DNA of 64,000 bases, taken from positions 1,308,001-1,372,000 of the forward strand of contig NZ_JALJXF010000001.1 in assembly GCF_024169925.1 (NCBI RefSeq), written 5' to 3'. Shown piece after piece: positions 27,021-36,258 of the stretch. The position numbers were made by a program, and so were the translations under genes. The notes beneath the pieces are model-generated. The model was not told the origin of the DNA and searched no databases. It saw only the letters and a program-made list of their open reading frames with translations. The stretch comes from Methylorubrum extorquens (GTDB lineage: Bacteria > Pseudomonadota > Alphaproteobacteria > Rhizobiales > Beijerinckiaceae). How positions within the stretch are numbered: the first letter of the stretch is position 1; each line of letters starts with the position of its first letter.

Positions 27021-28921
27021 CGCTGCGGCTCCCCGGCGGCGGGGCCGTAGAGGGCGAGGGGGCGTCCCGCATCCGCCGGCAGGGCGTTCAGGCGCCGGGC
27101 GAGGGCCGCCGGAATGAACGGCGTGCCGGAGGGCTCGATCGTCAGGACGAAATGTCCGGCCAGAGCGGAGGGGAGGACGCGGCCGGTCCGCCCTGTTCTC
27201 AGAGCGGAGACGAGCGCCACGCCGAGGCCGAGCACTCCACCCGCCGCCGCGGCGGAGAGGGCCGGCACCGCTGCCATCGCCCAGGATAACGGCCAGGAGG
27301 CCGGCCAGGGAGGGGGCCAGACATCGGGCCACGAAAGCGGCCGGGCGAGGAGCGCCGCCACGCTCGCCGGCCCGTCCGGCATTTCCCCGGCAAGGCCGGC
27401 GATGCGGATGGCGACGAAGGCCGCAAATCCGAGAAAGGCACCGAACAGCGCGAGGCGGTTCAGGCTTCGCTCCTCTCGGTGCAGGGCGCCGGCAACCTCC
27501 GGCATCGGCACCGGAGCGAAGGCCTCGAGGCGGGGCGCGCGGGCCCCCGAGACCCCCCGCGCCGCCTCGGCGAGCCCGGCCTCCGAGGCGAAGATCGCGA
27601 TGAGGCCGGGGGGCTGGCCAAACGATTGAGCGAGAGGCTGGCCGGGGAGCTGGCCCGGCCGGATGTTCGGCGCGATCTCCGGCGCCCGCGGCGCGGCGTG
27701 CGCGTTCTCGGCGAGGGCGAGCTGGCGCGTCTCGGCGATTCCGACCGGCGGCACGAGGCGGAGAAGAAGCAGCAGGCCGAGGACGAACAGCCCGGCGGAC
27801 CCCAGCATGGCGACCTCCGCGGTCAGGAGATCCGCGAGGCTTGCCCCCGCCGCCCCGATCCGCGTGGCAAGCACGTGATCCGCTCCGAGACCGATGGCGA
27901 CGAGGGCGCCGATCAGACCGAGGGCGAGGGCGCTGCGGCGGATCGCGGGGATCCAGAACAATTGCGTGGGGAGAAGCCCGGCGAGCATGAGTGTCCAGAA
28001 AGCGGGCGCCTCGTCGCCGAAGAGCCTGCGCGTCAGGCGCGCCCGCTCGGCAGCGTCGCCGTAGAGCAGGGCGGTGACGATCTCGGTGACGTGGCAATAG
28101 AGGGCGGCAAGGCCGAAGGCGAGCAGCAGCCGCCCGAGGATATCGAGATGCCGGCCGGTGATGAGGCCGTCGAGCCCGCGGCTTCGGCGCAGGGTCGTGG
28201 CGAGCGCCGCGGTCAGCCCGGCACCCGAGAGCACCGCCTCGACCAGAAGGGCGACGGGGAGCAAGGTGTCGTGCCGGTCGGTGCGCAGGGCGGCGGCGAG
28301 CGCAAGATCGATCAGCACCGCCACCGCCGCGAGAATGCCGAGCAGGCCGAAGCCGCGGCAGGCCCGCTCCCAGGCGAGCCATTGCAGCGCCGAACCGCAC
28401 CAGCCGGCGGACAACGTCCGGTAGAGGCGGGCGCGTCGGGAACCCGGCCCCGCGACGTCGCGTAACACCGCTACATCCGGAAGGAGCGCTGCCGCCCAGA
28501 GGCCGAGGCTGGCCAGGAGCAAGGCCCCGAGGCTCACCGGATGGACCGGCGCCGGGTGGAGCGCGGCGAGACCTGAGCAGAGCAGGGCAGCGGTCTGCGT
28601 CAGGCGCCCGATCCCGCAGCGCCACGCGACGCCCGCGAGGAGCAGCAGCCCCGAGATCAGCAGGCAGCCCGCAGCGAGCCCGATCCACCACGCGGCGCCG
28701 GCCGGACCGAATTCGACGGGCACGGCCGAGCGCAGACCGGCCCAGACGAGGATCGGGACGAGGGTTGCGGCGACGCCGAGCCGCCAAAAGCCACCGGCGG
28801 GCGCGAGCACGCTCCCCGCGAGCGCGGCGGCGATCGAAGCGACCGTCTCCCCGGCCCCGATCACCGGCGCGCCGTAGAGGGGAGCGGGCTCGGCCGCAGG
28901 CTGAAACACGCGTTCGGTCAT
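27017..28921 (-). CDS. Fused ActC-ActD (NrfD-like plus DUF3341) membrane protein
   Basis: Residues 1-405 are an NrfD/PsrC-type ten-helix protein resembling ActC. Diagnostic parts are LLPDVAVLRD (147-156), YRTLSAGWCGSALQWLAWER (167-186), GLDGLITGRHLDILGRLLLA (249-268) and RLVPPVGIAE (388-397). After a proline-rich linker (406-437), residues 438-625 match ActD/DUF3341: GLIAIFASEAGLAEAARGV, LEAFAPVPMPEVAGAL, two helices, and HFVLTIEPSGTPFIP. In alternative complex III these are separate proteins. The His-Gly-Arg quinol-side motif expected after helix 3 reads HPAP here, so activity may be altered. ATG 28921 has only a weak ribosome site. Confidence 0.8.
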   Translation of the reverse strand: MTERVFQPAAEPAPLYGAPVIGAGETVASIAAALAGSVLAPAGGFWRLGVAATLVPILVWAGLRSAVPVEFGPAGAAWWIGLAAGCLLISGLLLLAGVAWRCGIGRLTQTAALLCSGLAALHPAPVHPVSLGALLLASLGLWAAALLPDVAVLRDVAGPGSRRARLYRTLSAGWCGSALQWLAWERACRGFGLLGILAAVAVLIDLALAAALRTDRHDTLLPVALLVEAVLSGAGLTAALATTLRRSRGLDGLITGRHLDILGRLLLAFGLAALYCHVTEIVTALLYGDAAERARLTRRLFGDEAPAFWTLMLAGLLPTQLFWIPAIRRSALALGLIGALVAIGLGADHVLATRIGAAGASLADLLTAEVAMLGSAGLFVLGLLLLLRLVPPVGIAETRQLALAENAHAAPRAPEIAPNIRPGQLPGQPLAQSFGQPPGLIAIFASEAGLAEAARGVSGARAPRLEAFAPVPMPEVAGALHREERSLNRLALFGAFLGFAAFVAIRIAGLAGEMPDGPASVAALLARPLSWPDVWPPPWPASWPLSWAMAAVPALSAAAAGGVLGLGVALVSALRTGRTGRVLPSALAGHFVLTIEPSGTPFIPAALARRLNALPADAGRPLALYGPAAGEPQR

Positions 28922-29347
28922 CGGCTCAACGGTCGGCCGCAGGCTGCGGGCGGCTCCGATCCTGATTGCGATCCTGACGGAGAAAGGCGGGCGATGGAAT
29001 GTCTCGCACGGCCATCCGTGTCGCCCGAAAGGAGGGTAGGGGAAAGGCGCTGCCGAACGGGATGGCTGGGGAAACGCCGGAAAGGCAGGCCCTCCGCACG
29101 CAGATGCGAACGGTAAGCGCCCGCCATGTGCCGTCCCGCACCAAAGAGCAATGCCATAGGGGGAATGCGAGGCGAGGCGCCGCCCGCGCGGGCTTGCGCC
29201 GCGGCGTTTCCGTGCGAAGAGGACGATCCGTGACGGCCTCCTCACGCGCCTGCCCGCCGGATCGTCCCTCACAGCGCCGAAACCGTTCTCCGATGCCGCA
29301 CCCCACCGCCGCGAATTCGTCGGCCACGGCTTGGCCGGGCGCCCGGA
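28922..29347. other. Divergent promoter region (ActCD / ABC-like gene)
   Basis: Open frames here are shadows without ribosome sites. The region separates the divergent ActC-ActD-ActF and ABC-like genes and is likely to hold both promoters. No specific operator was recognised. Confidence 0.4.
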
Positions 29348-31957
29348 ATGCCGATGGAGCGTGATCCCGTCCTGTTCGCCTGGGCCTCGTCCCCGCGTCG
29401 GCACGCGGCGGCGCTCGGGCTGGCGGTGGGCCTCGGCGGACCGCTGGCGCTGTTCGTGCTGCTGTGCCTGCGCGACCTGATCGCGGTACTGACCCGCAGC
29501 AGCCCGGACTTCCTGCCCTTCCTGCGGATCGCCCTGCCGCTGCCGGGCCATCACGGCGACGAAGCGCCGATCCTGTTCCAAGGGTGGAGCCTGCCGCCCA
29601 CGGAACTTCCGCTGATCGCGCTGACCTCGCTCGCCGCCGCGGCCCTGCTGCTGGCCGCCCTGGGGGCCGCGGTCGCGTATCTCTGCTTCTCCGTTCAGGC
29701 CCGGGCCACGGCGCGGCTGCGGGCGCGGGCCACCGAGGCGATCCTCGCCTCGCCGCCCGGTGCCCGCGAGGATCTCCGGGCGCTGCCCGGCCTCGTCGGC
29801 CAAGCCCTGGCGCGGATGGGTCCGCTCTCGGCGGTCGGCATCGTCGTGCCCGGCCTGACGCTCGCGGCGATCCTGCTCGCCCTCGTCATGGCGGAACTCG
29901 CCGCCCCGCGCCTCGTGCCGGTGATCGCGCTGTTGCTCGCCGCCGTCGGGCTCGCCCGGGTTCTGCTCGCCAGCCGCACCGCCGCCCGGCACAGCCTGCG
30001 CCAGGCCGACACCGCCGCGACGGAGACGGGCCTGCGCGACCTGATCCGGCGGATGCCGGCGGTGCGCGCCCACGGGGCGGCGGCGTTCGAACGCCGTCGC
30101 CTCGGACTTCGGGCGCGGGCGGCGCGCAGCGCGCTGGTGCGGGCGGAGGCCCGGCTCGCTTATGCGCGGGCCCCGGCACTCGCCCTCGTCGTGATCCTGC
30201 CCGCGCTCCTCGTCGCCACCGCCCTGTGGCAGGGCGAGGCCGCGACCGAGGCCGACAACGTCCTACCCGGAGCGCTGGTCGCCGCAGCCGGTGCCTTTGC
30301 GCTGGCGGCAACCCTCGTGGCGATCAGCCTGCGGCTGTGGAGCCAGCACCGGGCGGTCGCCCCCCTGTTCCGTTCCATCGCCGAGACGCTGGACGCCCTG
30401 AGCCCCCGCCTGCCGGGGAAGAGCTCGCGGAGCGCGGCCCCATTCCCGAAGACGGGCGCCCTGGTCGCCAAGGGCGTCGGCGCCTACGATCCCGGCAGCG
30501 GCGAGCGGCTGACCGGCGTCGATCTCGCCCTACCGATGCCGGCGCATGTGGCGATCGTGGGTCACCGCGGCAGCGGATCGCGGGCGCTCGCGGCCCTGCT
30601 CGCCGGGCAGATCGAGCCCACCGCCGGCGCGGTCACCTATGGCGGTACCGACCTGCGCGCCTTCGACTCCGCCGAGCGCGCCCGCCGGATCGCGCTGGCC
30701 GGCTCGGAGGCGATCCTGATCGAGGGGACGCTGCGCCAGAACCTGCTCTACGGCGCCCGCAGCGGCGACCGCGAAGCCTCGGGGCTGGCCGAGCGCATCG
30801 CCATCCTCAAGCTCACCGGGCTCGACGCCTTCGTCTACGAGCGGGGCCTCGAGGCCTCCGTCGACCCGGAAGACGATCCCGCTACGGCGGAAGCGGTCGT
30901 CGCCGCCCGCTGGGCGGTGCGCGATGCGCTGGCGAGCGAGGGCATGGCTCGGCTCGTCGAGCCGTTCGACCCGGCCCGCTACAACCATCAGGCCGATATC
31001 GGCGAGAACATCCTGTTCGGCGAGGCGGTGAGCCCGGCCTTCACGCAAGCGCGGCTCGCGGCGCATCCCTACCTGCGTGCCGTGCTGGAAGCAGAAGATC
31101 TCACCCGCACCCTGGTCGATGTCGGGCTCCAGGTCGCCCGCTCCACCGTCGAGATTTTTTCGGATTTGCCAGACGACCACCCTCTGTTCGAGAGCTTCTC
31201 GCTGTTTCCGGCGGCCGAGCGGGGTTACTTCGAGGATCTGGTCGCGCGCCAGCCCGAGGCCCGCGGTTTCCGCCGCGGTCCGGCCGGGCACCGCGACCGC
31301 GAGCGGCTGATCGGGCTGGCGCTCCGTTACAGCGAGACGCGCCACCGCTTCGGTCTGATCGACGAGGCGCTGGAACAGCGTCTGGTCGCCGCCCGCCATT
31401 CCTTCGCGGCGATGCTGCCGCCACGCTATCGCGAAAAGGTCGAGTTCTACGATCCCTCCCGGCTCACCGCCGCCGCGAGCCTGGAGGAGAACCTGCTGTT
31501 CGGGCGCATCACCCAAGGTGAGGCGGGCGCCGAGGGACGGGTGCGCGCTCTGGTGCGCCGGGTGCTCGCCGAGCAGGGGCTGGAGCCCACCGTCTACCGG
31601 CTCGGCCTCGCGGCGCGGATCGAGGCGGGCGTCGCGGTGGCGGGCCAAGGCCAGCGCGCGGTGCTGGGGGAGGGCGCTATCGGCCCGCGCGAGCGGGTGG
31701 CGATCGAGTTCGTGCGCTGCCTCGTGCGCCGTCCGGACATCCTCGTGGTCGGACTCTCGCTCGACGACCGCAAGCCCGACGAGATCACCGCCCGCATCGA
31801 GCGCCTGCGGGCGCTGCGCGCCGGGGCCGCGCTGATCGTCTGCCTGCCCGACGAGGACACCCTCAACCGACAGGCGCCGTTCGACGCGGTGCTTCGGGTG
31901 GAGCGCAACACGGTGGTCACGGGCGAGTCCCGGGAAACCGAGGCGGTCACGGCCTGA
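29348..31957 (+). CDS. ABC-transporter-like protein with degraded ATPase motifs
   Basis: The 869-residue protein has about six membrane segments in residues 20-330, like an ABC exporter domain. A nucleotide-binding-like region follows. The P-loop position reads GHRGSGSRA (405-413), with Ser in place of the essential Lys. Three motifs of the Q-loop-distal type occur: TLRQNLLYG (461-469), IGENILFG (551-558) and SLEENLLFG (711-719). The signature/Walker B area reads AIGPRERVAIEF ... PDILVVGLSLDD (777-807), lacking LSGGQ and the DE pair. ATP hydrolysis is therefore unlikely. The helical insert 560-700 is unfamiliar. The gene is divergent from the ActCD-ActF pair. Confidence 0.7.
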   Translation: MPMERDPVLFAWASSPRRHAAALGLAVGLGGPLALFVLLCLRDLIAVLTRSSPDFLPFLRIALPLPGHHGDEAPILFQGWSLPPTELPLIALTSLAAAALLLAALGAAVAYLCFSVQARATARLRARATEAILASPPGAREDLRALPGLVGQALARMGPLSAVGIVVPGLTLAAILLALVMAELAAPRLVPVIALLLAAVGLARVLLASRTAARHSLRQADTAATETGLRDLIRRMPAVRAHGAAAFERRRLGLRARAARSALVRAEARLAYARAPALALVVILPALLVATALWQGEAATEADNVLPGALVAAAGAFALAATLVAISLRLWSQHRAVAPLFRSIAETLDALSPRLPGKSSRSAAPFPKTGALVAKGVGAYDPGSGERLTGVDLALPMPAHVAIVGHRGSGSRALAALLAGQIEPTAGAVTYGGTDLRAFDSAERARRIALAGSEAILIEGTLRQNLLYGARSGDREASGLAERIAILKLTGLDAFVYERGLEASVDPEDDPATAEAVVAARWAVRDALASEGMARLVEPFDPARYNHQADIGENILFGEAVSPAFTQARLAAHPYLRAVLEAEDLTRTLVDVGLQVARSTVEIFSDLPDDHPLFESFSLFPAAERGYFEDLVARQPEARGFRRGPAGHRDRERLIGLALRYSETRHRFGLIDEALEQRLVAARHSFAAMLPPRYREKVEFYDPSRLTAAASLEENLLFGRITQGEAGAEGRVRALVRRVLAEQGLEPTVYRLGLAARIEAGVAVAGQGQRAVLGEGAIGPRERVAIEFVRCLVRRPDILVVGLSLDDRKPDEITARIERLRALRAGAALIVCLPDEDTLNRQAPFDAVLRVERNTVVTGESRETEAVTA

Positions 31958-31964
31958 GCGATGT

Positions 31965-32001
31965 CCAAATCCGCCATCCCGAAGGGATCAACCGGATTTG
32001 G
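31965..32001 (+). terminator. Nested stem-loop after the ABC-like gene
   Basis: The outer stem CCAAATCCG / CGGATTTGG encloses an inner stem ATCCC / GGGAT, starting eight bases after the stop codon. There is no T-run. It may terminate transcription or be another small repeat type. Confidence 0.5.
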
Positions 32002-32108
32002 AATGATCGCTTCCGTTTCCCGCAAAACCGCCTCAAAGCTTGGGCACGGTCCGGTTTTCGTCGCCCGCAGGCACCGCCGGTCGGCCCTGGCCTCGATCGA
32101 GACGGTGC

Positions 32109-33329
32109 ATGCTTCCCCCGAACCGCTCTCGAGGCTCTGTGAGATCCTTCCTCAGAACCCTGATTCCGGGGCTGGTCGGGTTGTCGATCCTCATGGCGTC
32201 GAACACGCTCGCACGGGCCGACAAGGCGAACGCGCCGATCCCGGCCGCGACCCTGGCGCTGATGGCTGCGCGCGGCACCAACGCCGCCTCGCCGATCGTG
32301 CTGCGCGCCTACAAGAAGGAATCCGAGATCGAGGTCTGGAAGCGCAACGCCGCCGGGCGCTACGTGCCGATCAAGACCTATCCGATCTGCCGCTGGTCCG
32401 GGCAGCTCGGGCCGAAGACCAAGAGCGGCGACCGGCAGACGCCGGAGGGGTTCTACACGGTGGCGAAAAGCCAGATGAACCCGAACTCGCGCTATTACCT
32501 CTCCTTCGACGTCGGCTACCCCAACGCCTTCGACCGGGCGCACGGCTCCACCGGCTCGGCGGTGATGGTGCACGGCGTCTGCTCGTCGATGGGCTGCTTT
32601 GCCATGACGGATACGGTGGCGGGCGAGCTGTTCTCGATCGCCCGCGAGGCGTTCGCCGGGGGGCAGGGCGCGTTCCAGTTCCAGTCCTTCCCGTTCCGGA
32701 TGACCGCCGCGAACATGGCCCGGCACCGGACCGACCCGAACATCGCCTTCTGGCGCCAGTTGAAGGAAGGCTCGGACCGCTTCGAGGCGACCGGCGAGGA
32801 GCCGGCCGTGAGCGTCACCGCCGGCCGCTACACCTTTGCGCCCTCGCGCGATCCGGCCAAGGAGACGGCGTTCACCGCCCTGCACAAAGACGAGACCGAC
32901 CGCATCGCCGCCCTGGTGGAGGAGGGCGCGGCGGCCGTGCGCACGACCTACTCCGACGGCGGCCAGCACGCCTTCTGGGCGGCGCGGATCCTTCAGGGTC
33001 ATCCGGTGGGCGACATCAGCCGGCCGGAGGCGCTGGCCTATGCCGGCCAGGAGGTCGTGCTGATCCCCGCCCGCCGCAGGGCGCCGCCCCCGCCGCCCGT
33101 TCCCGAGGCCGTATGGGCCGCCTGGATCGGCATGGACAGCCCGTCGCTCACCGTGCGGACCGCTGGGTTCGTGCCGCCCTACGTCGCCGCGACGGCACGC
33201 ATCGCGGCGCCGGTCACGCGCTACGCGCAGACGTGGCCGAGTCTCGCCCGCGCGGCGATCGAGGGTGCGCTGCCGCCGCCCGATTTCACCCAAACACAGC
33301 CTTTGATTGAAAAACTGGCCCAGCGCTGA
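32109..33329 (+). CDS. L,D-transpeptidase (YkuD family), exported
   Basis: This protein of about 406 residues has an N-terminal signal peptide (SFLRTLIPGLVGLSILMASN, cleavage near LARA). The YkuD domain (residues about 60-220) contains the catalytic motif AVMVHGVCSSMGCFAM, with nucleophile Cys in H-x-x-x-S-S-x-G-C. It is a murein L,D-transpeptidase-like enzyme of the YafK type, which crosslinks or anchors to peptidoglycan in the periplasm. This fits a polar-growing Hyphomicrobiales cell, where 3-3 crosslinks abound. The C-terminal 190 residues are a family-specific Pro-rich extension. GTG 32139 is an alternative start. Confidence 0.87.
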   Translation: MLPPNRSRGSVRSFLRTLIPGLVGLSILMASNTLARADKANAPIPAATLALMAARGTNAASPIVLRAYKKESEIEVWKRNAAGRYVPIKTYPICRWSGQLGPKTKSGDRQTPEGFYTVAKSQMNPNSRYYLSFDVGYPNAFDRAHGSTGSAVMVHGVCSSMGCFAMTDTVAGELFSIAREAFAGGQGAFQFQSFPFRMTAANMARHRTDPNIAFWRQLKEGSDRFEATGEEPAVSVTAGRYTFAPSRDPAKETAFTALHKDETDRIAALVEEGAAAVRTTYSDGGQHAFWAARILQGHPVGDISRPEALAYAGQEVVLIPARRRAPPPPPVPEAVWAAWIGMDSPSLTVRTAGFVPPYVAATARIAAPVTRYAQTWPSLARAAIEGALPPPDFTQTQPLIEKLAQR

Positions 33330-33361
33330 CACGATACTGACTTGGACCCTCTCAAAACGGC

Positions 33362-33379
33362 GTGTGCGAGCACGCACAC
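33362..33379 (+). terminator. Short hairpin after the L,D-transpeptidase gene
   Basis: GTGTGCG / CGCACAC with an AGCA loop lies 32 bases after the stop. It lacks a T-run and is only suggestive of a terminator. Confidence 0.3.
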
Positions 33380-33530
33380 AAACCCGAATGGCGGGCCCCC
33401 ATCTCAGCGCTGTACAGTCGGAGCCTGAAGAGGGGCCGAAGAACAGCCGCGGATCCATGCGCGGATGCGCGCGGCGGCACCGCTAACACCAGCGAAAGCC
33501 GGGCCCGAGGCTTGGCATTGGTACCGATCC

Positions 33531-34436
33531 ATGACCCTGCCATATCCAGCCGAGGACGATTCCCTCGTCCTGCGTTTCTGGGGCGTCCGCGGCTCCACGC
33601 CGGTCAGCGGCCCGGAGACCGCCGAATTCGGCGGCAACACGCCGTGCCTGGAGATCCGCTGCGGGGAACGTCTGTTCGTGATCGATGCCGGCTCGGGCCT
33701 GGGCGCCTTCGGGCGCAACTGCCGCGAGAGCCTGCCGCAGGATATCGACCTGCTGTTCAGCCACCTGCATCTCGATCACACGGCGGGTCTGCCGTTCTTC
33801 AAGCCGGCGGTGCTGGACGGCACCCGCACGATCCACACCTATTGCGGCAACCTCGATGGAGCCAGTGCCGAGGAGGCCCTCGGTCGGCTGTTCTCGCCGC
33901 CGCTCTTCCCCGTCACGCTCGACGTGCTGCCCTGCAGCTTCGCGCATCACGGTTTCCGGGCGGGCGAGTCGCTCACCTTCGCCGACGGCATCCGGGTCGA
34001 TACGATTCTGCTCGACCACCCGCAGGGATCGACCGGTTACCGCTTCGACCACGGCGGCAAGCGGCTCTGCGTCATCAGCGACATCGAGCACGGCGCGAAC
34101 TGGCCTGATCCGGACCTGTGCCGCTTCGTCGAGGGGGCCGACCTCCTCGTCTACGACGGCATGTTCACCGAAGGCGAGTATCCCTGCTGCAAGGGCTGGG
34201 GCCACTCGACCTGGCAGAAGGGCGTGGAGCTGGCCAAGGGCGCGGGCGCCAAGGCGCTCGCCATCATCCACCTGCATCCGTGCCATTCGGACGTGCAGTT
34301 GCGCGCGGTCGAGGCCGAAATGCAGGCCGAGATGCCCACCGCCTTCATCGCCCGCGAACGGCAGTCGATCGAGGTGGGCCGGCCGCTCGTGGGCCTTGCC
34401 GAGACGCCGGTGCTGGCGCTTGCCCGCCGGGCCTGA
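33531..34436 (+). CDS. Metallo-beta-lactamase-fold hydrolase
   Basis: This 301-residue soluble protein starts RFWGVRGSTPVSGPETAEFG, the N-terminus of the PhnP / cyclic-nucleotide phosphodiesterase branch of MBL proteins. The metal motif is FSHLHLDHTAGLPFF (H-x-H-x-D-H). Further ligands are seen in CVISDIEHG, VYDGMF, and the late IIHLHPCHSD. The substrate is probably a phosphodiester but cannot be named. ATG 33531 is preferred to the longer frame because the domain starts at once. No operon partner is evident. Confidence 0.88.
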   Translation: MTLPYPAEDDSLVLRFWGVRGSTPVSGPETAEFGGNTPCLEIRCGERLFVIDAGSGLGAFGRNCRESLPQDIDLLFSHLHLDHTAGLPFFKPAVLDGTRTIHTYCGNLDGASAEEALGRLFSPPLFPVTLDVLPCSFAHHGFRAGESLTFADGIRVDTILLDHPQGSTGYRFDHGGKRLCVISDIEHGANWPDPDLCRFVEGADLLVYDGMFTEGEYPCCKGWGHSTWQKGVELAKGAGAKALAIIHLHPCHSDVQLRAVEAEMQAEMPTAFIARERQSIEVGRPLVGLAETPVLALARRA

Positions 34437-34575
34437 GGCGGCCGGGCACCCCTGATCTCAGCGTCGTTCCGTCATCCCGAGGCGAAGTCGAAACGGCGCT
34501 ACGCTGTCGGAAGCATGCGCTGACCGACAGGCGCGGCCCCTCTCCCGGGCGGGAGAGCGGCCGCACTCAGCCTCC

Positions 34576-36066
34576 TTACAGAGCCGTCGTCGCGTTCGCC
34601 CCTTCCTCGCGGCCGATGCGGCTGTGCTTGCGGCTCCAGGCGAAATAGATCACGAGGCCGATCGCCAGCCAGATCAGGAGGCGCAGCCACGTGTCGCCGT
34701 CGAGCGAGAGCATCATGCCGAGGCAGAACAGGGCGCCGAGGATCGGCACGAACGGCACCAGCGGCGTGCGGTAGGCGCGCGGGGCGTCGGGCTGGGTGCG
34801 GCGCAGGATGACGACCCCGGCGCAGACGAGGATGAAGGCGAGCAGCGTGCCGATGCTGGTCATATGGCCGAGCTGCGAGATCGGCAGGAAGCCGCCGAGC
34901 GCGCTGGTGAACACCATGAAGAACAGGTTCGAGCGGTAGGGCGTCTTCCACTTCGGATGGATCGCCGAGAAGAAGCCCGGCAGCAGCCGGTCCTTCGACA
35001 TGGAGTAGAACACCCGGCTCTGGCCGAGCAGCAGCACGAGGATCACGGTCGAGAAGCCGCAGATCACGCCGAAGGTGACGAGGCTCTTCAGCCACGGAAA
35101 CGGCGTCGCGGCGATCGCCGTGTTCACCGGGGCGGCGTCACCCCGCATGGCGTCGTAGTGGACGAGGCCGGTCAGCACGCCCGCGAACGCGATGTAGAGC
35201 ACCGTGCAGATCGCCAGCGAGCCGAGGATGCCGATCATCATGTTGCGCTGGGGGTTCTTGGCCTCCTGCGCCGCGGTCGAGACCGCGTCGAAGCCGACAT
35301 AGGCGAAGAACACCACGCCGGCCGCGCGCATCACGCCGCTCCAGCCATACTCGCCGAAGGTGCCGGTGTTCGGCGGCAGGAAGGGGTCGTAGTTCTGCGC
35401 CTTCACGTAGAACAGGCCGACCCCGATCACGATGGCCACGACGGCGAGCTTGAGCAGCACCACCGCGCCGTTGACGCGGGCCGATTCCCGGATGCCGACG
35501 ATGAGCAGGGCCGAGGCCGCGACCACGATCAGCATCGCCGGCAGGTTCACGAGGCCGTGCGCCACGCTGCCATCGGCAAGCTGGTAGGTCTCGAAGGGCG
35601 AGTGCACGAGCGAGCCCGGCAGGTTGATGCCGAGCGTGTCGCGCATGAAGCGTGTGACGTAGCGCGACCAGCTCACCGAGACGGTGGCGGCTCCGACCGC
35701 GTATTCGAGCACGAGATCCCAGCCGATGATCCAGGCGATGAACTCGCCCATCGTGGCGTAGGTATAGGTGTAGGCCGAGCCGGCGACCGGGATCATGCCG
35801 GCGAGCTCGCTGTAGCACATGCCGGCGAGCGCGCAGCCGATCGCCGCGATGGCGAAGGAAACCGTCACCGCCGGGCCGGCATGCTCGGCCGCGGCGATGC
35901 CGGTGAGCGAGAACAGGCCCGCCCCGATCACCGCGCCGATGCCGAGGCCGATCAGGCTCCAGGGGCCGAGATGGCGTTCCAGCTTGTCCTCGCCGGATTC
36001 AGCATCGGCATTGAGCCGTTCCAGCGTCTTGATCCTGAAAAGATCACTCGCCAAGCCTGACGCCAT
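34576..36066 (-). CDS. APC-family amino acid permease (CAT-like)
   Basis: This 496-residue inner-membrane transporter has about twelve helices. The first carries the APC signature LGPWSLIGLGIGAVIGAGLF. It is followed by ELAGMIPVAGSAYTYTYATM and GWDLVLEYAVGAATVSVSWS, typical of the cationic amino acid transporter (CAT/YfnA) branch. A later segment reads AYVGFDAVSTAAQEAKNPQR. ATG 36066 was chosen; the upstream frame is not protein-like. It likely imports amino acids by proton symport. The substrate cannot be told from the sequence. Confidence 0.9.
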   Translation of the reverse strand: MASGLASDLFRIKTLERLNADAESGEDKLERHLGPWSLIGLGIGAVIGAGLFSLTGIAAAEHAGPAVTVSFAIAAIGCALAGMCYSELAGMIPVAGSAYTYTYATMGEFIAWIIGWDLVLEYAVGAATVSVSWSRYVTRFMRDTLGINLPGSLVHSPFETYQLADGSVAHGLVNLPAMLIVVAASALLIVGIRESARVNGAVVLLKLAVVAIVIGVGLFYVKAQNYDPFLPPNTGTFGEYGWSGVMRAAGVVFFAYVGFDAVSTAAQEAKNPQRNMMIGILGSLAICTVLYIAFAGVLTGLVHYDAMRGDAAPVNTAIAATPFPWLKSLVTFGVICGFSTVILVLLLGQSRVFYSMSKDRLLPGFFSAIHPKWKTPYRSNLFFMVFTSALGGFLPISQLGHMTSIGTLLAFILVCAGVVILRRTQPDAPRAYRTPLVPFVPILGALFCLGMMLSLDGDTWLRLLIWLAIGLVIYFAWSRKHSRIGREEGANATTAL

Positions 36067-36258
36067 GTCCGCCCCACCCCCTCGTATCGGCCGAACTCCT
36101 CTGACGGAGCGGCCGAATTCTGACACAGATGAATCGTGAAACCGATGCGGGCGCAACGGCCCGGGACGACATTGCGGTGCAAGGACCCGGCCAAGCTGTC
36201 ACGCGAGGGGGGGACGCCCGCAGCTCCGAGGTCGCGCTCCCGGCTCAAGGCGCCCCAG

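Noticed and set aside
28922..30073. Upstream extension of the ActC-ActD frame
   Set aside because: The extension overlaps the ABC-like gene in antisense and has no membrane-protein character; ATG 28921 begins the conserved part.
34624..36060. 478-residue plus-strand frame
   Set aside because: Antisense shadow of the amino-acid permease; Asp/Arg/Glu-rich nonsense composition.
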